From: Modestobacter sp. VKM Ac-2984
GTDB taxonomy: Bacteria > Actinomycetota > Actinomycetes > Mycobacteriales > Geodermatophilaceae
DNA length: 64,000 nt
NCBI RefSeq assembly: GCF_026967985.1
Contig: NZ_JAPVBJ010000008.1
Span: 186,001 to 250,000 of the forward strand
Direction of reading: 5' to 3'
Position 1 is the first letter of the stretch; each line of letters opens with the position of its first letter. Shown here piece after piece: positions 24,617-32,622 of this stretch. The translations under genes and the position numbers were made by a program. The notes under the pieces are model-generated. The model was not told the origin of the DNA and searched no databases. It was given only the letters and a program-made list of their open reading frames with translations.

Positions 24617-25584
24617 GCGGGGTCCTTTCCGGCGGACGCGGTGTCGGGGACGATCTCGGCCGCCAGGCGGCGCCGGTGGTTGCTGGGGAGGGCGTGGGCG
24701 AACGTGACGTCGTTCGTGGTGACCTGCAGCGGGCTGTCCTGCGCGTGGCGCAGCAGCAGCACGTCGCCGACGGCCAGGCTCAGCAAGTCACCGGAGGGCA
24801 CCTCCAGCGGGTTGAACCGCACGCTCACGTCGACGGGGACGTCGTTGAGCCGCTCGGTGATCGCCTCGAGTGCCCGCTGCCGCTTGTGCTTCGCGGTGTC
24901 CGACAGCTGCGGGGACGCCGCGTTGTTCAGCGGGCCGGCGAAGGAGGAGAACGGCAGCACGAGCGTGACCTCGGGCTCCCGGGCGCCGATCCGCATGCTG
25001 TAGGTCGCCACCATGACCGTCTCGGAACCGGAGGCGGCCTGGGCGAGCTGCGGGTTGTACTCGACGCTGTTCAGGGCCGGCGTCAGCGCGGTGACCGGGG
25101 CGAAGGCCTGGCCGAGCTCGTCGAGCAGCCGGGCCAGCAGGTGGCCGGTGATGGCGCTCTCCATGCCGGTCATCGGCCGGTTGGGCTGGTCGCCGGCGCC
25201 GGACCCGCCGAGCATGTGGTCGACCATCGCCATCGCGGTGTCCAGCGGCCAGGCGATCACGCCCTTGCCGGCCAGCGGCTCCAGGGTGAACGTCGCCGTG
25301 AAGTACGACGGCGGCAGGGTGGCGATGTAGTCGTCGTAGGAGAACTGCTCGATGCCGATCAGCTCGACCCGGACGCCGGTGCGGAGCAGGGACGTCAGGG
25401 TCGTCGTCGCCTGGCGGGCGAAGGACTCCTGGGTGATCTGCAAGATCCGGACGTGCTCGCGGGACAGCTTCGTCGGACGACGGAAGTCGTAGGTGCGCGG
25501 TTCCCGGCGCCGGGCGCGCCCCTGCCCCTCAGGGTGCCGGGGGGCGGCGCTCGGGGCGTCGGCCACGGTGTCGGACAGGCTCAC
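24613..25584 (-). CDS. fliM: Flagellar motor switch protein FliM
   Basis: A 323-residue C-ring protein. The middle CheC-like domain runs from about residue 30 (YDFRRPTKLSREHVRILQITQESFARQ) with the GGSGAG motif near 130, and the C-terminal SpoA domain ends the protein. The GTG at 25584 is preferred because GAGGA lies 6 nt upstream; the ATG at 25596 has no site. The N-terminal LSQxEIDxL peptide that binds CheY-P in other FliM proteins is not present; the start reads VSLSDTVADAPSAAPRHPEG. No chemotaxis genes lie in the window. Two hairpins separate it from fliL upstream. Confidence 0.93.
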   Translation of the reverse strand: MSLSDTVADAPSAAPRHPEGQGRARRREPRTYDFRRPTKLSREHVRILQITQESFARQATTTLTSLLRTGVRVELIGIEQFSYDDYIATLPPSYFTATFTLEPLAGKGVIAWPLDTAMAMVDHMLGGSGAGDQPNRPMTGMESAITGHLLARLLDELGQAFAPVTALTPALNSVEYNPQLAQAASGSETVMVATYSMRIGAREPEVTLVLPFSSFAGPLNNAASPQLSDTAKHKRQRALEAITERLNDVPVDVSVRFNPLEVPSGDLLSLAVGDVLLLRHAQDSPLQVTTNDVTFAHALPSNHRRRLAAEIVPDTASAGKDPA

Positions 25585-25628
25585 GCATGTCCTCATCGGC
25601 GGGGAGTGCGGTGACCCTGACCGCCGGA

Positions 25629-25665
25629 CACCAGCCGGCGCCGATGTGCTCGGCGCCGGCTGGTG
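25629..25665 (-). terminator. 16-bp stem-loop in the fliL-fliM gap
   Basis: CACCAGCCGGCGCCGA (25629-25644) and TCGGCGCCGGCTGGTG (25650-25665) are a perfect 16-bp inverted repeat around a 5-nt loop. No T-tract follows on the minus strand. It may attenuate transcription within the operon, or act as a true terminator if fliM has its own promoter. Confidence 0.55.
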
Positions 25666-25693
25666 CAGGTGTGCCCCGGTGGGGGCGATGGGG

Positions 25694-25721
25694 GAGGAGC
25701 GTCCCGCGTGGGACGCCCTCC
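25694..25721 (-). terminator. Stem-loop directly after the fliL stop
   Basis: GGAGG-A-GCGTCCC (25694-25706) pairs with GGGACGCCCTCC, with one bulged base and the tetraloop GCGT, 4 bp after the fliL stop codon. Together with the next hairpin it makes a double stem-loop between fliL and fliM. Confidence 0.5.
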
Positions 25722-25725
25722 GGCG

Positions 25726-26205
25726 TCACTGGGTGACGTACTCCGTGTACCAGAGCTCGTAGACGTCGCCGTGGTAGGCCTCGACGACCGCTGCCTCGAA
25801 GGCGGCCTTCATCGCCTCCCGGTTGCTCGTCACGTCGGACAGGGCAGCCCCGGAGAACTGGGAGATGGCGATGTCGAGGGCCTTGGAGCCGTCCGGGGTG
25901 GCACCGCCGCCATGCCCGCCGCCGCCGGCGTGCTCGTCGTAGGCGAGGGAGAACTGCAGCGTGAAGCCGAGCTTCAGGTAGCTCCCGCCGGCCAGGTTGA
26001 TGGCCACCGGTTCCACCGCCAGCACGACGCTGCCGGCCTCCGGCGCGGGCTCCGCCTCGGCCTCGCCGCTGCCGCTGAAGACGAAGAAGTACGCGGCTGC
26101 GCCGAGCGCCAGCACGGCGACCAGCCCCATGATCAGCAGCTTCTTCTTGCCGCCGCCCTTGGTGCCGTCGGAGTCCTCGGGCTCTTCCTTCTTCTTCTTG
26201 CTCAT
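25726..26205 (-). CDS. fliL: Flagellar basal body-associated protein FliL
   Basis: A 159-residue protein with a Lys/Glu-rich cytosolic start (SKKKKEEPEDSDG), one membrane segment (about residues 22-42) and an extracytoplasmic domain with the FliL pattern (INLAGGSYLKLGFTLQFS, ISQFSGAALSDVTSN). It carries a Gly/His stretch (HAGGGGHGGG). FliL surrounds the stator and supports torque. The ATG at 26205 overlaps the motB stop. Confidence 0.9.
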   Translation of the reverse strand: MSKKKKEEPEDSDGTKGGGKKKLLIMGLVAVLALGAAAYFFVFSGSGEAEAEPAPEAGSVVLAVEPVAINLAGGSYLKLGFTLQFSLAYDEHAGGGGHGGGATPDGSKALDIAISQFSGAALSDVTSNREAMKAAFEAAVVEAYHGDVYELWYTEYVTQ

Positions 26206-27167
26206 TCCTGGCTCCCCTCGGAGGTCGTGCCGTCGGCCTGGGTGGCCTGCGTGGCCTGGGTGGCTGCCTCGATGCCGGGCAGCAGTGCGTTGGCCTCCGG
26301 GGAGGCGGTGGACTGGAGGACGACGTCGACCCGCCGGTTCACGGTCACGTAGCTGGGGTCGGTGTCCGGCACGAGCGGCCGGGTGTCGCTGTAGCCCACT
26401 GCCGACATCCGGTTCTGCCCGACGCCGTTGGCGTCCACCAGGTGCCGCAGCACGGTGGTGGCCCGGACGGCGGACAGCTCCCAGTTCGACGGCCACGGGC
26501 CGCCGCGGGTGACCGGGAGGGAGTTGGCGTGGCCCTCGACCCGGACCAGGTTGGGCAGGTCGTCGATCGCCGGCCCCATGGCGTTCAGCACGGTGACGCC
26601 CTGCGGCATGAGGGCCGCGGACTCCGGCGCGAAGAGCACCGGGTCGGAGACGACGCGCACGACCAGGCCCCGCTCGTCGATGACGAACTGGGCGGCCCCG
26701 GACTGGCCGGCGGCAGCCAGCGCCGCGGCGATCGCCGCTCGCGCGGCCGCGAGCTGGTCGTAGGCCGACTGCGCCTCGGCGGCGACGGCCCGGGCCTTCG
26801 CCTCGGCGGCGGCCACCGCCGCCGCCTGTTCCGCCTCGGTCTGGGCGGTGCCGTCGATGGCCGCCTCCTGGGCGACCTGGACGGGCAGGAGCGGGCTGTC
26901 GTTCTCGGTCGGTGCGTCGATGGCGGCGCCGTCGTTGAGGATGGTGATCGGGGCGCCGCCGCCCTCCCGCGCGCCGGCGGCGAAGGCGGTGAACTTGGCG
27001 ACGTCGATCGAGCTCATCGCGTAGAGCACCACGAAGAGCACGAACAGCAGCGTCATCATGTCGAAGCCGGACACCAGCCACCGTTCGTGGTTCTCGTGCT
27101 CCTCGTGCTCCTCGTGCTTCTTGCGGCGGCCCCCACCGTGGCCGCCGTGCCCGCCGCCCTTGCTCAT
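26202..27167 (-). CDS. motB: Flagellar motor stator protein MotB
   Basis: A 321-residue stator subunit. A His/Glu-rich cytosolic tail (KKHEEHEEHENHERW) precedes the single membrane segment with the proton-carrying Asp in GFDMMTLLFVLFVVLYAM (Asp near residue 36). A long Ala/Glu linker (about 105-160) leads to the OmpA-like peptidoglycan-binding domain, with VEGHANSLP, ELSAVRATTVLRHLV and NRRVDVVL. The C-terminus has an ATQATQATQ repeat. It overlaps both motA and fliL by 4 bp. Confidence 0.96.
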   Translation of the reverse strand: MSKGGGHGGHGGGRRKKHEEHEEHENHERWLVSGFDMMTLLFVLFVVLYAMSSIDVAKFTAFAAGAREGGGAPITILNDGAAIDAPTENDSPLLPVQVAQEAAIDGTAQTEAEQAAAVAAAEAKARAVAAEAQSAYDQLAAARAAIAAALAAAGQSGAAQFVIDERGLVVRVVSDPVLFAPESAALMPQGVTVLNAMGPAIDDLPNLVRVEGHANSLPVTRGGPWPSNWELSAVRATTVLRHLVDANGVGQNRMSAVGYSDTRPLVPDTDPSYVTVNRRVDVVLQSTASPEANALLPGIEAATQATQATQADGTTSEGSQE

Positions 27168-27934
27168 GCCGCCTCGCGCTGCTGCTCACTGGGCGGCACC
27201 AGGGAGCTCAGCTTGGCCCGCACGGTCCGCGGGCTGGTGCCGGCCTGGATCTCCGCGATGCCCTCGACGAGCAGCTCCATCTGCGCGGCCTGCAGCGCGC
27301 TGACCCTCAGGATCTTCGCGCCCATCGGCAGGAACCAGAAGTTGGCCGCCATGACGCCCCACAGCGTGGCGATGAACGCCGCGGAGACCATCGGGCCCAG
27401 CGCCTCGGGGTTGCTGAGGCTGCCCATCACGTTCATGAGGCCGACGATGCAGCCGAGGATGCCGATGGTCGGCGCGTAGCCGCCCATGTTGTTCATGAAC
27501 TTGGCGGCGACCTTGTCCTCGGTCTTCTTGGCCGAGATCTCGCCCTCCAGGATGCTGCGCAGGTCCTCGGGGTCGGTGCCGTCGATGCTCATCTGCAGCC
27601 CGCGCTTCAGGAACGGGTCGTCGATGTCCTTGACCTGCGCCTCCAGCGCGAGCAGCCCCTCCTTGCGGGCCTTCTCGGCCAGGCTGACCAGGGTCTGGAT
27701 CTGCTCGGTGGCCGGCGGCACCTTGGCCGGCAGCACGGCCATCTTGAACCAGGTGGGCATCTTCTTCAGGTCGTCCATCGTCTGGCTGGCCATGGCCGCG
27801 CCGAAGGTCGCGACGACGACCAGGACGATCGCCGGGAGGAAGATCAGCGACGTCGGGTCGGCGCCCTCCAGGATCATGAAGACGACCAGGGCGATGATGG
27901 AGACGACGAACCCGATCAGGGTGGCGGGGTCCAT
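27164..27934 (-). CDS. motA: Flagellar motor stator protein MotA
   Basis: A 256-residue stator subunit with four hydrophobic segments and the MotA/TolQ/ExbB domain. The cytoplasmic loop (about residues 60-140) carries the charged residues that contact FliG, and the last two helices contain GGYAPTIGILGCIVGLMNVMGSLSNPEALGPMVSAAFIATLWGVMAANFWFLPMGAK in three blocks, as expected for the ion path. Motor type (proton or sodium) is not decided by sequence alone. It starts 3 bp after flbD. Confidence 0.96.
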   Translation of the reverse strand: MDPATLIGFVVSIIALVVFMILEGADPTSLIFLPAIVLVVVATFGAAMASQTMDDLKKMPTWFKMAVLPAKVPPATEQIQTLVSLAEKARKEGLLALEAQVKDIDDPFLKRGLQMSIDGTDPEDLRSILEGEISAKKTEDKVAAKFMNNMGGYAPTIGILGCIVGLMNVMGSLSNPEALGPMVSAAFIATLWGVMAANFWFLPMGAKILRVSALQAAQMELLVEGIAEIQAGTSPRTVRAKLSSLVPPSEQQREAA

Positions 27935-27937
27935 GGC

Positions 27938-28225
27938 TCAGCGCTCTTCTCGGCTCGGGAACGGCACGACCGAGGAGTCCTCGGTGCCCTTCACGGTGTG
28001 TGCGGTCGGCATCCGGTACTCGCCGCGGTCCATCTGGAAGGCGACCGCCTGGATGCTGGCCCGGTAGTCGCGGACCGCGCGGACCACCTCGTCGACGGTC
28101 TCGGTGACGACGTACTTGGTGTCGTCGCGGAGCGTGACGACGGTGTCGGGGTGGCCCTCCACGCGCTGGATCAGCTCGACGTTGAGCACGAAGTGCTCGC
28201 CGTTGAGGCGCGTCAGACGGATCAC
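27938..28225 (-). CDS. flbD: FlbD family flagellar protein
   Basis: A 95-residue protein starting with GTG; the N-terminus VIRLTRLNGEHFVLNVELIQRVEGHPDTVVTL in two blocks is the FlbD signature. FlbD is a small protein of unclear action encoded beside motAB in Gram-positive bacteria and spirochaetes; it is unrelated to the Caulobacter regulator of the same name. The C-terminal extension of about 30 residues is not conserved. It is the first gene of the motA-to-flhF operon, with a sigma-28-like promoter 65 bp upstream. Confidence 0.88.
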   Translation of the reverse strand: MIRLTRLNGEHFVLNVELIQRVEGHPDTVVTLRDDTKYVVTETVDEVVRAVRDYRASIQAVAFQMDRGEYRMPTAHTVKGTEDSSVVPFPSREER

Positions 28226-28289
28226 GGGACTGCTCCAGGGGTTCGGGGTGGCGACGTGCCACGACGGGCCTCGTCGCGCCGCAGTGGTG

Positions 28290-28317
28290 GCATCGGCGCG
28301 GTGAGGGCGGTGCTTGA
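28290..28317 (-). promoter_or_regulatory. Sigma-28-like promoter of the flbD-motAB-fli-flh operon
   Basis: On the minus strand TCAA (28317-28314), 16 bp, then GCCGATGC (28297-28290) matches the sigma-28/FliA/WhiG pattern TAAA-N15/16-GCCGATAA. It lies downstream of two terminator-like hairpins and 65 bp before flbD. Confidence 0.65.
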
Positions 28318-28324
28318 GCCGAAC

Positions 28325-28355
28325 GGCCCGGTCCCCCCATCGGGGTGACCGGGCC
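28325..28355 (-). terminator. Second stem-loop between flgE and flbD
   Basis: GGCCCGGTC (28325-28333) and GACCGGGCC (28347-28355) enclose an inner CCCC/GGGG pairing, giving an almost fully paired stem. It follows the first terminator and lies just before the flbD promoter. Confidence 0.55.
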
Positions 28356-28377
28356 ATCCGTGCAGGTGAACGCCTCA

Positions 28378-28409
28378 CTCCCCACCGAGATGGCCACCTC
28401 GGTGGGGAG
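28378..28409 (-). terminator. Terminator after flgE
   Basis: CTCCCCACCGAG (28378-28389) and CTCGGTGGGGAG (28398-28409) form a perfect 12-bp stem with an 8-nt loop, 6 bp beyond the flgE stop. It should end the flgB-to-flgE operon. Confidence 0.7.
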
Positions 28410-28414
28410 GGGGC

Positions 28415-29713
28415 TCAGCGCTTGAGCTGGACCAGGTCCTGCAGGATCTCGTCGGAGGTGCTGATCACGCGGCTGTTGGCCTGGAAGCCACGCTGGGCGA
28501 CGATCAGCCCGGTGAACTCCTCGGCCAGGTCGACGTTGGACATCTCCAGCGCCCCGGCCGACAGGCTGCCCCGGCCGCCGGTGCCGGCCTGCCCGACCAG
28601 CGGGTTGCCGGAGTTGTCGCCGGCCCGGAACGAGCTGTTGCCGGCCTTCTCCAGGCCACCGGGGTTGGTGAAGGTGGCCAGTGCCAGCTGCCCGATGTTC
28701 TGCCGGAGCCCGTTGGAGTAGATGCCGACGATCGTGCCGTCGTTGGCCAGCGAGTAGCCCTCCAGGACGCCCATCGCCGAGCCGCTCTGGGCGGTGGTCT
28801 TGGCCGCGGCGTCGCTCTTGCCGCCGAACTGGGTGAGCGAGGACAGGTCGACGACCACGGGCTTGGTCCAGGCCGCGATGGCCCCGGTGGGAGCCGCGAT
28901 GGTGAAGGTGGGGGGCGCCGGGGCGGCGAGCGTGCCGGCGGGGAGGTTCTGCCCGGGGTTGGCCGGGTCGGGGTAGGTGGCGCTGCCGTCGGCGAACTGC
29001 AGTTCCACCGGCGTCGGGGTCAACGTCGTCCCGGTGGTGGTGTCGACCAGGTTCACCGACCATCGGTTGCTGGCCGGGGCGGCCATCTTGGACATGGTGA
29101 CGCTGACCGCGTGGGCGTTGCCGAGGTCGTCGTACATCTGGATCTGCGAGCTGACGGCCGTGTCCGTGCTCAGGGCCCCGGCGGAGAGGTTGCCGCTGAT
29201 CGCCGAACCGGTGGTGGCGACCGGGGCGAGCACCTGGCCGGTCGGGATGCGGAGGTCCTCGATCGGGCCGTTGGGGTCGACGACGCCCAGTGCGTTGGCC
29301 ATCCAGCCCTGCAGCTTCGCCCCGTCCGGGGTGACCAGGTTGCCGACGCCGTCGGTGTCGAACGAGCCGGCCCGGGTGTAGAGCTGCTCGTTGCCGACCT
29401 TGGTCATGAAGAAGCCGTCGCCGCTGATCATGAAGTCGCTGGCCCGGCCGGTGTTCTGGGTGGAGCCCTGGCCGAAGTTCGTGGTGATGCCGGCGACCTT
29501 GACGCCGAGCCCGACCTGCGCCGGGTTGGTACCGGCGACGTCGCCGTTGGGCGCGGAGCCGTTGCGCAGCACCTGGCTGAGGGTGTCCTCGAAGACGGTC
29601 TGGCTGGCCTTGAAGCCGACGGTGTTGACGTTGGCGATGTTGTTGCCGGCGACGTCGAGCTTGGTCTGGTGGGCGCGCAGGCCGGAGATGGCCGAGAACA
29701 TGGAACGAAGCAC
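28415..29713 (-). CDS. flgE: Flagellar hook protein FlgE
   Basis: A 432-residue hook subunit. The N-terminal rod/hook motif SMFSAISGLRAHQTKLDVAGNNIANVNT is followed by VGFKASQTVFEDTL, the FlgE/FlgG core MISGDGFFMTK, a variable middle region and the C-terminal motif SNVDLAEEFTGLIVAQRGFQANSRVIST. The GTG at 29713 has GAGGAG about 8 nt upstream; the ATG at 29701 is an alternative. It follows fliK and flgD as expected. No separate FlgF or FlgG gene is present in the window. Confidence 0.95.
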   Translation of the reverse strand: MLRSMFSAISGLRAHQTKLDVAGNNIANVNTVGFKASQTVFEDTLSQVLRNGSAPNGDVAGTNPAQVGLGVKVAGITTNFGQGSTQNTGRASDFMISGDGFFMTKVGNEQLYTRAGSFDTDGVGNLVTPDGAKLQGWMANALGVVDPNGPIEDLRIPTGQVLAPVATTGSAISGNLSAGALSTDTAVSSQIQMYDDLGNAHAVSVTMSKMAAPASNRWSVNLVDTTTGTTLTPTPVELQFADGSATYPDPANPGQNLPAGTLAAPAPPTFTIAAPTGAIAAWTKPVVVDLSSLTQFGGKSDAAAKTTAQSGSAMGVLEGYSLANDGTIVGIYSNGLRQNIGQLALATFTNPGGLEKAGNSSFRAGDNSGNPLVGQAGTGGRGSLSAGALEMSNVDLAEEFTGLIVAQRGFQANSRVISTSDEILQDLVQLKR

Positions 29714-29767
29714 GGTGGAGCTCCTCGCGATCGGTGATCGGTGTGGGGGAGGGCGGGGACGCCGGGA

Positions 29768-30223
29768 TCAGCCGGCGGTGCCGGCCGGGGCAACGGGGGT
29801 GCGGACCTCGGGGACGGTGATCTCGGTGATCCGGCCCAGCGGCACGGTCTTGTCGCCGACCACCGCCCGGGGCTCGCTCCCGCCGGTCACGATCACCGAG
29901 GAGACCGCGCCGGTGACGGTGGTGCCGTCGTCGGCGGTGTAGGCCACGTGCTTGCCGACGAGCGCGCCGGCGCTCAGCGAGCGCTGCAGGGTGAGCAGCT
30001 CGGCGTTCTGCTTCGCGATCTCCTCGAGCTTCTCCACCTGGGTGAAGGTCGCGGTCTGCGCCATGAACTCGCTGCTGCTGGTCGGGTTGCTCGGGTCCTG
30101 GAAGCGCATCTGCGCGACCAGCAGCTTGAGGAAGGTGTCCTTGCCCATCTGGTCCGAGCGGTCGGTCGCGGTGGTCGCGGTGGTGGTCGGCGTACCGACG
30201 GTCCCGGTGATCGGGGTGGTCAT
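29768..30223 (-). CDS. flgD: Hook cap/assembly protein FlgD
   Basis: A 151-residue hook scaffolding protein. The conserved N-terminal region MGKDTFLKLLVAQMRFQDPSNPTSSSEFMAQTATFTQVEKLEEI (residues 26-69, in consecutive blocks) is the FlgD signature; the FlgD/Vpr Ig-like tail is shortened to about 60 residues. The protein is shorter than the roughly 230-residue enterobacterial form. It lies between fliK and flgE, where hook-assembly genes usually cluster. Confidence 0.92.
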   Translation of the reverse strand: MTTPITGTVGTPTTTATTATDRSDQMGKDTFLKLLVAQMRFQDPSNPTSSSEFMAQTATFTQVEKLEEIAKQNAELLTLQRSLSAGALVGKHVAYTADDGTTVTGAVSSVIVTGGSEPRAVVGDKTVPLGRITEITVPEVRTPVAPAGTAG

Positions 30224-30238
30224 CGCACGGTCTCCAGA

Positions 30239-31675
30239 TCAGACGCGGACGTCCACGCCGGCTGACGTGGACTGGTCGGCGGCCGGGGCGGTACTGCCGC
30301 GGCCGAGGGGGTCGGCGGTCTGCCCGTCGCTGGGGGAGCCGCCCTGCTGCTCCGGCCGGCCGGATCGGCCGTGCTGACCGGTCTGGGCGTCGAACAGCTG
30401 CTGCGCGGTGCGCGCGCCGGTGCCGGCGTCGCCGCCGTCCGCGCCGACCTCGACGCGGCCGGCGGTCAGCCCGGCGCTGTCGAGCTCGCGGCGCAGGTCG
30501 GGCAGGGCGTCCAGCAGCGCCTGCCGGCCGGCCTCGTGCGCGCCGTGCAGGGTCACGTCGAGCACGCCGCGGGTGATCGTGACCTGGACCGACACCGGGC
30601 CCAGGTCGTCCGGCGTGAGCACCACGGTCATCGTCTGGCTGCCGTCCAGGGCGTTGTGCAGCACGGCGAGCTGGCGGCCGAGCTGGGCGGCGACAGGGGG
30701 CTCCGCCGGGGCCGGCACCGCAGCCCCGGTCGCCGCTGCGGGCGCGACGGTCGGGGTCGGGCCGGGGAGCCCGAACACGCCATCGGCCTCGCCGGTCGAT
30801 GCCGCCGACCCGGGAGCCGCCGGGGCGGGATCGTCCCCTGCGCTCCCCGACCCGGTGCCCGCCGTGTCCGCGGCGTCGCCGGAGGGCGGCAGCAGCAGCG
30901 GCGTTCCCACGGTGTCGGTGGTGGCCGCCGGGTCGGCGCCGGGAGCGCCTGCGGGGACCGGACCGGTCGCCGGGAGCGTCGCCGGGGCACCGGCCGGGTC
31001 GACGACGAGGGTGAGCCCGGCGGCCTCGGCCAGCGCTGCGGTCGCGTCGACAGCGGCCGGCACGGCCGCGGCAGGGACGGCCGGGGCGGGCAGGAGCGGG
31101 GCGGCCGGCGGCGGGGCCGGAACCGGGGTGGCGGGCGCGGTGGCCGACGCCGGCACCGCAGCCGCGGGCACGCCCGGCAGGGTGGCCGAGCCGTCGGCGG
31201 ACTGCCCGGCACCGGTGACGGCGCCGATCAGACCGGCCGCGGCGGCCGTCGTCCCGAGGCCCGCGGTGCTCTCCGCGGTCAGCGGCGCTGCCGCGGCCAG
31301 CAGCGCCCACAGCCCGGGCTGCAGCGGTACCGGGGGCGCAGCGGCCTCGGTGCCGCCGTCGGTGGCCTTCGCCGCGGGGTCGGCCGTCGGCGGGTCGACC
31401 CGGTCGGCGGGGGCGTCGGCGGGGCGGTCGGGCCGGCCGGCGGGGGAGCGGTCCGGGGACCGGACGGCGGAGCGGTCCGCCGCGCGTTCGGTCGCGCGGT
31501 CGGCGGCCCGCTGGGACGCGCGCGAGGGGGCGCGCTCGCTGCCGAGCGCGTCGTCGAGGGCGCTGGCGAACGCGGGTGCGCGGTCGCCGGCGGCGGACCG
31601 GCCGGTCGCGCCGTGGGCGGCGGCGCCGGAGCGGGCCGGGGCCGAGGTCACCGGCAGGGTGGTCGGGCTGCTCAT
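30239..31675 (-). CDS. fliK: Flagellar hook-length control protein FliK
   Basis: A 478-residue secreted ruler protein. The first 370 residues are low-complexity Ala/Pro/Arg/Asp-rich, as in many FliK proteins. The C-terminal domain carries the conserved FliK core: MTVVLTPDDLGPVSVQVTITRGVLDVTLHGAHEAGRQALLDALPDLRRELDSAGL in consecutive blocks (about 330-385). That domain contacts FlhB to switch export specificity. It overlaps the hydrolase gene by 4 bp and precedes flgD by 15 bp. Confidence 0.92.
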   Translation of the reverse strand: MSSPTTLPVTSAPARSGAAAHGATGRSAAGDRAPAFASALDDALGSERAPSRASQRAADRATERAADRSAVRSPDRSPAGRPDRPADAPADRVDPPTADPAAKATDGGTEAAAPPVPLQPGLWALLAAAAPLTAESTAGLGTTAAAAGLIGAVTGAGQSADGSATLPGVPAAAVPASATAPATPVPAPPPAAPLLPAPAVPAAAVPAAVDATAALAEAAGLTLVVDPAGAPATLPATGPVPAGAPGADPAATTDTVGTPLLLPPSGDAADTAGTGSGSAGDDPAPAAPGSAASTGEADGVFGLPGPTPTVAPAAATGAAVPAPAEPPVAAQLGRQLAVLHNALDGSQTMTVVLTPDDLGPVSVQVTITRGVLDVTLHGAHEAGRQALLDALPDLRRELDSAGLTAGRVEVGADGGDAGTGARTAQQLFDAQTGQHGRSGRPEQQGGSPSDGQTADPLGRGSTAPAADQSTSAGVDVRV

Positions 31676-32622
31676 GCGTAGGCCTCCGCGGCTCTGGTGA
31701 CCTTCTGGACGTAGGACTGGGTCTCGGGGTAGGGCGGGATGCCGCCGTGGCGCTGCACCGTGCCCGGGCCGGCGTTGTACGCGGCGAGCGCCAGCTCGGT
31801 GGAGCCGAACTGCTTCGTCAGGCTGCTCAGGTAGCGGGCGGCCCCGTCGATCGAGGACGCGGGGTCGGTGGCGTCCACCCCGAGGCCCTTGGCGGTGGCG
31901 GGCATGAACTGCATCAGCCCGGTGGCGCCCGCGGAGGACCTGGCCGAGGTGTTGAACCCGGACTCGGTCTTGGCGACCGCGGCCAGGAGTGCGGGGGAGA
32001 CCCCGTGCCGGGCGCCGGCCTGGGTGAAGAGGTCGGCGTAGGGCACCCCGGCGAGGCTGCCGCCGGCTGCGGGGGCCGTGGGGGTGGTGCCGGCGCCCTC
32101 GGGCAGCACCCGGCGGATCAGGGTCGGGTCGCCGACGTCCTGCACCTTGACCACCTCACCGGCCTGCGGGGCGGCGATCATCTTGCCGCCGCCGATGTAG
32201 AGCCCGACGTGGTCGATGCCGGGCCGGGAGGACGTGTTGTCGAAGAACACGAGGTCGCCGGGGAGGGCCTCGGCCAGGGAGGCGACCGGCCGGCCGGCGG
32301 TGGCCTGCTGGGCGGAGGTGCGCGGGATGGCGATCCCGAGGTCGGCGTAGACCCGCTGGGTGAAGCCGGAGCAGTCCAGGCCGGTCGCCGGGTCGGTGCC
32401 GCCCCACTTGTAGGGGACGCCGAGGTACTTGGTCGCCGCCCCGACGACCTCGGCGCCGGTGCCGGTCGCTGCGGGGGGCGCCGCGGTCGCGCTCGCCGCG
32501 CTGCTGGCGGTGAGGCCGGCGGCGGAGGCCGCGCTGGCCCAGGCGGCCTGCTGGGTGACCGGCGGGGTGAAGCGCGCCTGGATCTGCCCGATCCGGCTGT
32601 GCACCGCGATCAGTCCGTCCAC
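31672..32622 (-). CDS. NlpC/P60 - SLT dual peptidoglycan hydrolase in the hook operon
   Basis: A 316-residue protein with two wall-cutting domains. Residues about 62-160 are NlpC/P60 with the catalytic Cys in GLDCSGFTQRVY and His in IDHVGLYIGGGKMI. Residues about 205-310 are a soluble lytic transglycosylase-type domain with the Glu in AKTESGFN, plus GATGLMQFMPATAKGLGV and LALAAYNAGPGTV. No signal peptide is seen, so it is probably exported by the flagellar route, in the place of FlgJ, to open the wall for the rod. The GTG start lies inside the fliJ stop region and the stop overlaps fliK. Confidence 0.88.
   Translation of the reverse strand: MDGLIAVHSRIGQIQARFTPPVTQQAAWASAASAAGLTASSAASATAAPPAATGTGAEVVGAATKYLGVPYKWGGTDPATGLDCSGFTQRVYADLGIAIPRTSAQQATAGRPVASLAEALPGDLVFFDNTSSRPGIDHVGLYIGGGKMIAAPQAGEVVKVQDVGDPTLIRRVLPEGAGTTPTAPAAGGSLAGVPYADLFTQAGARHGVSPALLAAVAKTESGFNTSARSSAGATGLMQFMPATAKGLGVDATDPASSIDGAARYLSSLTKQFGSTELALAAYNAGPGTVQRHGGIPPYPETQSYVQKVTRAAEAYA

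Noticed and set aside
27186-31310. A 1374-codon open frame on the minus strand
   Set aside because: It lies in the wrong frame over motA, flbD, flgE, flgD and fliK, has Arg/Gly/Pro-rich nonsense composition and no domain; it is a high-GC shadow.
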